Positions 1 through 5,231 of a stretch of 16,422 bases of DNA are shown piece by piece. The number at the start of each line of letters is the position of its first letter. The first letter of the stretch is position 1. Under the pieces are notes generated by a model. The model had not been told where the DNA came from and made no database searches. It saw only the letters and a program-made list of their open reading frames with translations. The DNA is from Phycisphaerales bacterium (lineage in GTDB: Bacteria > Planctomycetota > Phycisphaerae > Sedimentisphaerales > Anaerohalosphaeraceae): assembly GCA_011055475.1 (NCBI GenBank), contig DSDH01000564.1, forward strand, positions 1-16,422, read 5' to 3'. The position numbers were made by a program, and so were the translations under genes.

Positions 1-476
1 AGGTCGTAGGCGGCCATGGGGGTGTCGGCAGGATAGGCCCCGCCTCGGGCATAAACGACCATCGCGGGTTTGCCCGTCACCAGCCCGCTGTATCCGGCGT
101 CCGGGTCGAACGTGAAGGTATAACCAGGTTGGATGAGCACATCGAAGTAGTGCTTGAGCCGGTAGGGGAGTCCGAAGTTCCACATGGGAACGGCAAAAAC
201 GTAGGCGTCGGCCCGGCGGAACGCTTCAATGACGGCCTCCACCTCGGCCCAGGCCGCCTTGTGCTCAGGGCGGACGTCCTGGCCATGCAGAATCGCGTAT
301 TTGGCCTCCAGGGCTGCCCCGTCGAAGACGGGCAGGTCGGCCTCAAACAGGTTCAGGCGGATGACCTCCAGGCCCTTTTGCCGATCCCGGCAGGCCTGCA
401 CGAACCTGTCGGCGACTGTGATCGAACGTGACCGATCCCGGCGGGGGGAAGCTTGAATATACAACAGACTCTTCAT
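1..476 (-). CDS. azoR: FMN-dependent NADH-azoreductase, 5' part (cut by window start)
   Basis: Flavodoxin-fold quinone/azo reductase: the family uses NADH and bound FMN for two-electron reduction of quinones or azo bonds in the cytoplasm. The 158 visible codons start MKSLLYIQASPRRDRSRSI, where the serine/arginine loop after the first beta strand is the FMN phosphate site. They continue to PMWNFGLPYRLKHYFDVL, the AzoR signature that packs on the flavin, and to GKPAMVVYARGG. About 40 C-terminal residues are missing at the window edge (AzoR is usually about 200 aa). The start is fixed by GGAGGA (complement of 483-488) six bases before the ATG. It is transcribed divergently from the phosphatase gene. 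Nothing looks broken in the visible part. Family assignment is strong; the physiological substrate (quinone rather than dye) is inferred. Confidence 0.93.
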   Translation of the reverse strand, partial: MKSLLYIQASPRRDRSRSITVADRFVQACRDRQKGLEVIRLNLFEADLPVFDGAALEAKYAILHGQDVRPEHKAAWAEVEAVIEAFRRADAYVFAVPMWNFGLPYRLKHYFDVLIQPGYTFTFDPDAGYSGLVTGKPAMVVYARGGAYPADTPMAAYD

Positions 477-639
477 AATCTGTCCTCCATCTGCGGGCCT
501 TGCCCGTGCATGTTCTTTTCCTTGCTTCCGGACCGCTGGGGCCCGACAATGCCGTCGTCCGCTCGGCGTTCTCCCTGCCCTGCCCAGAGGGCCTGTACAG
601 GGCATACGCCCCGCACGGCCGCGCGGTTCCGGAGTAGGA

Positions 640-671
640 GGCGTCTTTTTCGCCCGCCCTGAAAAAACGCC
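640..671. other. Hairpin in the azoR/phosphatase intergenic region
   Basis: The 271-base divergent region 477-747 holds an inverted repeat: GGCGTCTTTTT (640-650) pairs with AAAAAACGCC (662-671), a ten-pair stem with one mismatch and an 11-base loop. On the minus strand it would lie in the azoR leader; on the plus strand, in front of the phosphatase gene. It has no following T-run, so it is not a standard terminator. A second small stem-loop, ACTT-CGGC-AAGT, lies about 20 bases further on. I found no convincing sigma-70 promoter in this region and no gene. Confidence 0.4.
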
Positions 672-747
672 GGCTGACGGAACCACTTCGGCAAGTCGGC
701 GTAAAGCAAAGAGTTGCGCGGTCCCGTGTCGTGGCCAATCAGGGAGA

Positions 748-2400
748 ATGGGCGTGCTGCAAGTGCGAAAACCAAACGGTCGGATGCCTCCACAGATAGT
801 CGCGCCGTCGGTGTCGTGGCTGACGCGATGGCGGTTGCGTTTTGCCGCGCTGCGGCTGCGGCGAGGCGCGTTGCGGGAGGACGTGTATCGACTGGCACGC
901 TGGCTGCGCTACGAGGTTGTGGCCGAGGCCGATGCCGAGGCCTCGGAGAGCACGACGGTAGACGTGGTGCTGACGGAGGCAGGCCAGGTGGCCGGACTGA
1001 CCCGGAGCGGCACGGTGCTGGAGGCGGGCGAGGCGGGGGCGTGCGCGGGCGTGTGGCGTTTTTTGGCTTCACTGGGTGTGCGTCGGTGTCACCTGGATGC
1101 GCGGCTGGATCGCGACCAGTTGATGGAGACCGTGGTCTTCCTGTGGGCGTTGCGGGCGGCCGTGGCGGCCCGACGGATGTCCGGGCCGGGCCGGTCGGCT
1201 CTGGCGGCGCTTTATACGGAGCCGGGGGTGCATATCGCCTGCACCGAGGTGTCGCTACGCGGGGCGGAGCTGAGGGTGCGATCGAGCTATTGCACGACGC
1301 AGTTCGATCATATCGTGGACTGGTTCGAGCGTGGGCCTCGGACGCTGCGCGATCATCGCACGTACTTTCGGGCGGCGGGGCTGTATGCCGGTATGGCGGT
1401 GATGCTGGTGACCGGGCCGAGCCTGTTCTACGCATCGATTCACGCGTTGTGGTACGAGGCGATTCTGCTGGGTCTGGCGTCGGTGGTGTTGTTCGGCCTG
1501 GTGTACGTCGCGATGATGGTGATCGGCCGTGTGGAATACGACAACGAAGAGAAGACCGAACAACTGGCCCGGGCGCTTCAAGACCTGCATCGCTATACGG
1601 ATCGGATCGGCACGGACCTGGATCGGGCCCGGCAGGTGCAGGAGAAGTTCCTGCCGCGGCCGGAGCGGATGCCCCACCAGCAACACATCCGGTGGGCGTC
1701 TCGGTTCGAGCCGGCCGAGCGGGTCGGCGGCGATTACTTTGACGTGGCCGCCGTCGACGAGGACCGCGTGGTGATCCTTTTCAGCGACGTGTGCGGGCAT
1801 GGGATGAGCGCGGCGTTTCTGACGGCCGTGCTCAAGAGCACGTTCCTGGGCTGGCTGGACCACCACACCGGCCTGGACACCCTGGCCAACGAGTTGAACA
1901 GCCATTTGGTGCGGCTGGCTCCGTCCGGCAGCTTCGCGGCGGTCTTCCTTGCGCTGTATGATACCCGCTGCGGCCGCCTGGAGTACGCCAACTGCGGTCA
2001 TCAACCGGAGCCGTGGCTGTGCCCGGCCGAGGCCAAGGAAACGGTGCGTCCGCTGTCCAACGCGCGGAACCTGCTGTTGGGCATCGAGCCGCGCCTGGCG
2101 CTGCAGATCCGAAGCCTATATCTGAAGCCGGGGGATACGTTGCTGTTCGTCTCCGATGGTGTCGTCGAAAGCGCGGGCGAGGATGATCCCTACCGAACCG
2201 GTGAGTTGACCGCGTTTCTCGGCCAGCGCCGCGCGGCGGAGGTGGGGCGGCTGGTGGATGAGATTCGAGCTTGGGCCGACGGCCCCCGCGCGGCGCCCGC
2301 ACGGCTCGATGACCGGGCGATTCTCGGCCTTCAGGTCCGGGCCTTGGCCTGTGAGCGGCCGACCGTTGACCAGATGGCCGCCGACGCCTATGTTATCTAA
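748..2400 (+). CDS. Membrane-anchored SpoIIE/PP2C-type serine phosphatase (RsbU-like)
   Basis: 550 aa. Residues 1-205 form an N-terminal region I do not recognise. Residues about 212-260 form two hydrophobic helices with a short turn, so the protein is inner-membrane anchored. Residues about 265-300 look like a coiled-coil linker ending in VQEKFLPRPE, the usual lead-in to SpoIIE domains. The catalytic PP2C-like domain carries GGDYFD (about 325-330), SDVCGHGMSAAF (about 346-357), LFVSDGVVES (about 465-474) and the terminal DDRAILGL, which supply the metal-binding aspartates. Such enzymes typically dephosphorylate an anti-sigma-factor antagonist. No such partner, anti-sigma kinase or sigma factor is encoded nearby, so the target is unknown. 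The start at 748 follows AGGGAGA but with almost no spacing; an in-frame ATG at 784 is an alternative. It appears to be monocistronic. Confidence 0.9.
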   Translation: MGVLQVRKPNGRMPPQIVAPSVSWLTRWRLRFAALRLRRGALREDVYRLARWLRYEVVAEADAEASESTTVDVVLTEAGQVAGLTRSGTVLEAGEAGACAGVWRFLASLGVRRCHLDARLDRDQLMETVVFLWALRAAVAARRMSGPGRSALAALYTEPGVHIACTEVSLRGAELRVRSSYCTTQFDHIVDWFERGPRTLRDHRTYFRAAGLYAGMAVMLVTGPSLFYASIHALWYEAILLGLASVVLFGLVYVAMMVIGRVEYDNEEKTEQLARALQDLHRYTDRIGTDLDRARQVQEKFLPRPERMPHQQHIRWASRFEPAERVGGDYFDVAAVDEDRVVILFSDVCGHGMSAAFLTAVLKSTFLGWLDHHTGLDTLANELNSHLVRLAPSGSFAAVFLALYDTRCGRLEYANCGHQPEPWLCPAEAKETVRPLSNARNLLLGIEPRLALQIRSLYLKPGDTLLFVSDGVVESAGEDDPYRTGELTAFLGQRRAAEVGRLVDEIRAWADGPRAAPARLDDRAILGLQVRALACERPTVDQMAADAYVI

Positions 2401-2453
2401 GCTTGGCTTTCCGAAGGAGACCGTGGCAAGTGAACTATATTTCGATAGGATAG

Positions 2454-2470
2454 GGCTTATGGAGCCCCCC
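2454..2470. other. Short hairpin after the phosphatase gene
   Basis: GGGCT-TATGG-AGCCC forms a five-pair perfect stem with a five-base loop, about 50 bases after the phosphatase stop codon. It is followed by C-rich sequence rather than a T-run, so it is at best a weak or Rho-assisted terminator. It could instead be part of the decayed mobile sequence that seems to lie between here and the IS3 element. Confidence 0.25.
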
Positions 2471-2507
2471 TCGTGCCAGTTTCAGCCACTCTTCACGGGG
2501 GAACACA

Positions 2508-2603
2508 GTGGGTGAAGCACGCAAGGACGCGCTGGGGCTGATCGAGAAATTATGCTACTCCCCGGAAATCGGACCAGGGTATAAGGTGGTGGTTGTGGTA
2601 TAA
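2508..2603 (+). pseudogene. Possible 5' relic of another transposase gene, interrupted by the IS3 element
   Basis: A GTG after a G-rich stretch (CGGGGGA) opens a 31-codon frame beginning VGEARKDALGLIEKL, which then runs into the IS left end and stops. From memory only, GEARKDAL resembles the first residues of IS1380-type transposases; I cannot search to confirm. No continuation of the frame was seen beyond the right end of the IS, so if it is a gene start, the rest has been lost. It could equally be chance: the frame is short and ends in a run of valines encoded by the IS repeat. Confidence 0.25.
2581..2597 (+). repeat. Left copy of the inner IS3 inverted repeat
   Basis: The 17-base block ATAAGGTGGTGGTTGTG is inverted at 3918-3934 with one mismatch. 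Such subterminal repeats are likely transposase-binding sites. The block lies immediately upstream of the orfA promoter, so transposase binding here could autorepress; that part is inference. Confidence 0.7.
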
Positions 2604-2604
2604 T
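2596..2604 (+). promoter_or_regulatory. Extended -10 promoter for orfA
   Basis: TGGTATAAT is a perfect extended -10 (TGn plus TATAAT), 38 bases before the orfA start. No good -35 is present at the expected spacing (around 2576-2582), which is common for extended -10 promoters. It overlaps the end of the left inverted repeat block. Confidence 0.55.
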
Positions 2605-2641
2605 TCTGTCGGATATAGGGCTCAGGAAAGGACGCAGGATT

Positions 2642-2950
2642 ATGTCACAACGTCGCAGGTTTGACGCGGCCTACAAGGCCAGGGTGGCGGTGGAGGCCAT
2701 CAGGGGCGAAAAGACCCTCAACGAGATCGCCAGCCAGTACGAGGTACACCCCAGCCAGGTCAGCCAGTGGAAAAAGCAGGCCCTCGAGCACTTGCCGGAG
2801 ATCATGGCCGATGGGCGGACCACGGCGGTCCGGGACAGCCGGCCCCTGGACGTGGACCCGTTGCACCGCAAGATCGGCCAGCAGGCCGTCGAGATCGACT
2901 TCTTGAAAAAAAAGTTGCGTCAATTGGGATTGCTCAACGAATCACGATGA
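2642..2950 (+). CDS. IS3-family transposase OrfA (helix-turn-helix subunit)
   Basis: 102 aa. The N-terminal half (about residues 8-55: FDAAYKARVAVEAI, then TLNEIASQYEVHPSQVSQWK) is the helix-turn-helix of IS3 OrfA proteins, which binds the element ends. The C-terminal part (about 75-97) is a leucine-zipper-like helix used for dimerisation in this family. Codons 89-91 read AAA AAA AAG inside an A8 run, giving the classical A_AAA_AAG slippery heptamer at 2908-2914; a -1 slip there joins OrfA to the OrfB frame. Its stop TGA overlaps a possible OrfB ATG as ATGA. An AGGA lies a few bases upstream of the start and the promoter is the TATAAT at 2599. Length and layout are normal for the family. Confidence 0.93.
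   Translation: MSQRRRFDAAYKARVAVEAIRGEKTLNEIASQYEVHPSQVSQWKKQALEHLPEIMADGRTTAVRDSRPLDVDPLHRKIGQQAVEIDFLKKKLRQLGLLNESR
2908..2914 (+). promoter_or_regulatory. Programmed -1 frameshift site (A_AAA_AAG)
   Basis: The heptamer A AAA AAG lies in the correct zero-frame phase of orfA within an eight-A run (2906-2913). OrfB is in the -1 frame and is open from well upstream of this site, so slippage would give an OrfAB fusion, the active transposase form known for IS3 elements. I did not find a strong stimulatory hairpin directly downstream. Confidence 0.75.
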
Positions 2951-3966
2951 TCGAAACGGGCCATGGACAACTGAGCCTTCGCAGGCAGAGCGCCCTGCTG
3001 GGGGTCAACCGCAGCCGGCTGTACTACAGGCGCCGGGGGGTGTCGGCAGACACCCTGATGCTGATGGACTGGATCGACCGGGAGTTTACGGAGTACCCCT
3101 TTACGGGTGTGGCCCGGATGGTCGAGCGGATCCGGATGGAGCACGGCGTCGCCGTGAATCACAAGCGTATCCGCCGGCTGATGCGGACAATGGGGCGGAT
3201 GGCGATCTATCCGAAGCCGCGGACTACGCTGCCGATGACGGAACACCTCAAATACCCCTGTTTGCTGCGGGGTCTGACGCTGGAGCATCCGGACCAGGTA
3301 GGGTGTTCGGACATCACCTACATACGGCTGAAGCACGGGTTCATGTACCTGATGGCGATCCTGGACTACGTCAGCCGGTACGTTCTGAGCTGGTCGGTGT
3401 CGAACAGCCTCGATTCGCTGTTCTGTCTGGACGCGTTGGATGAGGCGTTGAGGCTATCGACGCCGGGGATCTTTCATTCGGATCAGGGCAAGCAGTACAC
3501 CTGCGGCGAGTTTATCCGGGTCCTGCGGGCGCGGGGCATTCAGATCAGCCTGTCGGGGCGGGGCCGCTGCTTTGACAACATCCTGGCCGAGCGGCTTTGG
3601 CGGACGGTGAAGTACGAGGAGGTTTACTTGAGGCAGTACGCAGATGGGTACGAGCTGATGGGGCGGTTGCGGGCGTATTTTGCGTACTACAATGAAGCCC
3701 GGCCGCACCAGGCGTTGGGTCATCGCACGCCGGCCCAGGTGTATGCCTCGGGTGGCGCTGTGGGCCTGTGCCTCGGCTCTGAAGCGTACAGGGCCGTCCC
3801 TTTGCTTCGTTCGCCTTCGTCGTCGGCCCCGGGCCCTTCGGGCCCTCGGGGTGAGGCCGACGCCGAGGCGACGAAGCTGCAGGGACTTGCAGGAAGCTTC
3901 GGTGAAGGACAACCGTTCACAACCTCCACCTTATTCGGAGCCCAAAATGGTCTTGACCACGGGTAG
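2947..3966 (+). CDS. IS3-family transposase OrfB (DDE integrase core)
   Basis: 339 aa from the ATG that overlaps the orfA stop (ATGA); the frame is open further upstream, which allows OrfAB fusion by frameshift. An HTH-like segment (about 10-95) precedes the retroviral-integrase-type core. The catalytic triad is D122 (in CSDITYI), D179 (in FHSDQGKQY) and E215 (in ILAERLWR), with exactly 35 residues between D179 and E215. The block YYNEARPHQALGHRTPAQVY closes the normal domain at about residue 264. A further 75 residues, rich in Pro, Ser and Gly, follow and do not look like transposase; they are translated across the large hairpin at 3804-3877. No Shine-Dalgarno precedes the ATG, so translation depends on coupling or on the frameshift. 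The catalytic core looks intact. Confidence 0.92.
   Translation: MIETGHGQLSLRRQSALLGVNRSRLYYRRRGVSADTLMLMDWIDREFTEYPFTGVARMVERIRMEHGVAVNHKRIRRLMRTMGRMAIYPKPRTTLPMTEHLKYPCLLRGLTLEHPDQVGCSDITYIRLKHGFMYLMAILDYVSRYVLSWSVSNSLDSLFCLDALDEALRLSTPGIFHSDQGKQYTCGEFIRVLRARGIQISLSGRGRCFDNILAERLWRTVKYEEVYLRQYADGYELMGRLRAYFAYYNEARPHQALGHRTPAQVYASGGAVGLCLGSEAYRAVPLLRSPSSSAPGPSGPRGEADAEATKLQGLAGSFGEGQPFTTSTLFGAQNGLDHG
3804..3877. repeat. Large GC-rich imperfect hairpin inside the 3' part of orfB
   Basis: The arms are 3804-3836 and 3843-3877. GCTTCGTTCGCCT pairs with AGGCGACGAAGC (one bulged base), TCGTCGTCGGCC with GGCCGACGCCGA (one mismatch), and the tip is GGGCCC-TTC-GGGCCC, giving over 30 pairs in total. 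It encodes the atypical tail of OrfB. It could act as a terminator-like barrier, a shield against read-through, or a trace of a nested repeat. No T-run follows. Confidence 0.75.
3918..3934 (-). repeat. Right copy of the inner IS3 inverted repeat
   Basis: CACAACCTCCACCTTAT is the inverted partner of 2581-2597 with a single mismatch. It lies inside the last codons of orfB, so the OrfB tail reads through the transposase-binding region. Overlap of the 3' end of orfB with the right end occurs in some IS3 elements. Confidence 0.7.
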
Positions 3967-3984
3967 GGGTTCACGGGGAAGAGC

Positions 3985-4500
3985 ATGGCGAGCCGAAAGA
4001 GAACGTTGGCGTGCATTCGCGTGTGCCTGAGCCTGTTTTTCGTGGGGCTCGTGTTCGGTCTGCACACGGTGGTCTTTGTTCGGGCCGAGACGACGTGGAT
4101 GGCCGACCGTTTCGGCAGGGGGACCTTCGTGGAGGAGCGTTGGCCCACCGTGGCGGCGTGGTTCGAGCATCTTCACATCGCCTTCGCCACGACCTACACG
4201 ACGTATCCCGTGATGGCCTACTGTATGGATTGGCTGGGCTACGCCTGCATCGTCCTGGCGGTGTTCATGGTCGGTGCGATTAAGGACCCGGTGCGGAATA
4301 TCTGGATTGTCCAGGCGTTTATGGTCGGATGCGCTATCGCCTTCGTGATGCCTCTGGTGATGGGGCCGCTGCGCGGCATCCCGTTGTTCTGGCGGCTGAT
4401 CGACAGCAGCTTCGGCCTGGTGGGTTTTTTTCTGTTGCTATTGCCGTACCGGCTCATCCGCGGACTGGAGGCCTCGTCGGCAGACCCAGGGCACGGCTAG
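3985..4500 (+). CDS. Four-helix integral membrane protein of unknown function
   Basis: 171 aa. Four hydrophobic segments are visible at about 8-30, 73-97, 104-126 and 138-157, after a basic start MASRKRTLACIR. The loop between helices 1 and 2 (about 31-72) is long and holds TTWMADRFGRGTFVEERWP, probably periplasmic. I do not recognise the family. The start follows GGGGAA with a six-base gap (G-A-G-C before the ATG), but this ribosome-binding site lies inside the proposed right end of the IS3 element, and the A of the ATG would be the last base of the IS. The stop is nine bases from the stop of the convergent lipoprotein gene. Codon use and GC content resemble the neighbours, so it is likely a resident gene now led by the IS end. 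Confidence 0.8.
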   Translation: MASRKRTLACIRVCLSLFFVGLVFGLHTVVFVRAETTWMADRFGRGTFVEERWPTVAAWFEHLHIAFATTYTTYPVMAYCMDWLGYACIVLAVFMVGAIKDPVRNIWIVQAFMVGCAIAFVMPLVMGPLRGIPLFWRLIDSSFGLVGFFLLLLPYRLIRGLEASSADPGHG

Positions 4501-4509
4501 GGCCGTGGA

Positions 4510-4875
4510 TCAGGGCACGGCGCGGGTCCCGGGCGATGTTTCGGCCTCGGCCAGCAGAATGGGTTCTTCGGGCGACGCCGCGCGGCGGCTGATGGCCGTG
4601 GTCAAGGCGGTGCAGAGCGACCGGGCGTTCAGACGCGTGCGATGCAGTCGGCAGCCGGCAATCCGCGCGTGGAACAGCCGCACGTCCTCCTGGGGCGACA
4701 GGGCAAAGCTCTCGTTGTAGAAGAGGTCCATATCCCGGCAGAAATCGACCCCTTTGGTGTGACCTGCGGTCTGGTCGGGAACGCGTCGTGGGGGCGTGGA
4801 TTGGCGGGCGGTTTCCTGGCAGCCGAACAACAGCAGGCACGCCCCGAGGGTGAGCCAGGCGATCCAGTGTTTCAT
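4510..4875 (-). CDS. Small predicted lipoprotein
   Basis: 121 aa. The N-terminus MKHWIAWLTLGACLLLFGCQ is a lipoprotein signal peptide with lipobox LFGC, so the mature protein starts at Cys19, is lipid-modified and sits in the periplasm on a membrane. The mature part has three further cysteines (in DFCRD, AGCRL and SLCTA) and no recognisable domain. The segment DMDLFYNESFALSPQEDVRLFHARIAGCRLH looks folded and helical. A clear GGGGAGA lies five to six bases before the ATG. It is convergent with the membrane-protein gene. Function unknown; the lipoprotein assignment is the only firm call. Confidence 0.82.
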   Translation of the reverse strand: MKHWIAWLTLGACLLLFGCQETARQSTPPRRVPDQTAGHTKGVDFCRDMDLFYNESFALSPQEDVRLFHARIAGCRLHRTRLNARSLCTALTTAISRRAASPEEPILLAEAETSPGTRAVP

Positions 4876-5155
4876 GTTTTCTCCCCTTGTCCTCGTACTG
4901 AAAAGGCCACACCCTCCGTCAAAAACATACCAAATACCCCGTCCCGGTCAACCTGTGTCGACGGGGGCGCTGACGGCGCCGGGATGCATCGTGCCGTGCG
5001 AATTCCCTGTAACGGCGTCGGCGAATTGACGATAAGAAGAGCAGACGGCGTCCGGTCCCGTTGAGCCGTCGGGGCCAACGGCGGTTTCAGGGGCAGGGCG
5101 ATGCAAGTTATCGGCCGAAAATGTGAAAGAATCGTCCGTCGTCAAGCGTTCTTGT
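4876..5155. other. Divergent intergenic region between the lipoprotein and HEAT-repeat genes
   Basis: About 355 bases (4876-5231) lack a gene. It holds the lipoprotein leader, a TTGACGG on the minus strand (complement of 4916-4922) that lacks a good -10 partner, a short hairpin GGCGC-TGACG-GCGCC at 4966-4980, and, at its right end, the HEAT-gene promoter. I see no small ORF with a ribosome-binding site and no known riboswitch. Confidence 0.5.
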
Positions 5156-5184
5156 TTGACGGATAACGGGGCAGGGCGTAGAAT
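5156..5184 (+). promoter_or_regulatory. Sigma-70-type promoter for the HEAT-repeat gene
   Basis: TTGACG (5156-5161) and TAGAAT (5179-5184) are separated by exactly 17 bases, matching five of six and five of six consensus positions. The start codon is about 48-70 bases downstream. The -35 hexamer is part of a short inverted repeat, CGTCAA-10-TTGACG, which might be an operator; that is speculative. Confidence 0.65.
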
Positions 5185-5231
5185 CCAGTCCAACGGCTGA
5201 TTTCTACGCAGTCATCCGTCTCAGGACTCGC

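Larger units (their letters stand above)
2553..3985 (+). mobile_element. IS3-family insertion sequence (about 1.43 kb, right boundary tentative)
   Basis: It contains orfA and orfB in the -1 arrangement typical of IS3. Ends were sought by comparing both flanks. An inner inverted block, ATAAGGTGGTGGTTGTG (2581-2597), matches the complement of 3918-3934 at 16 of 17 positions. An outer block, TGCTACTCCCCG (2553-2564), matches the complement of 3974-3985 at 10 of 12, giving the 5'-TG...CA-3' termini usual for IS3. The blocks are 16 bases apart on the left and 39 on the right, so the right arm carries an insertion of about 23 bases or the outer match is fortuitous. No 3-4 base target duplication is seen (TTA on the left, TGG on the right), suggesting an old copy or flank rearrangement. 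Confidence 0.7.

Noticed and set aside
473..1435. Long minus-strand open frame of 320 codons across the phosphatase start
   Set aside because: It is antisense to azoR's leader and the SpoIIE gene, is a Pro/Arg-rich GC-shadow product and has no recognisable domain.
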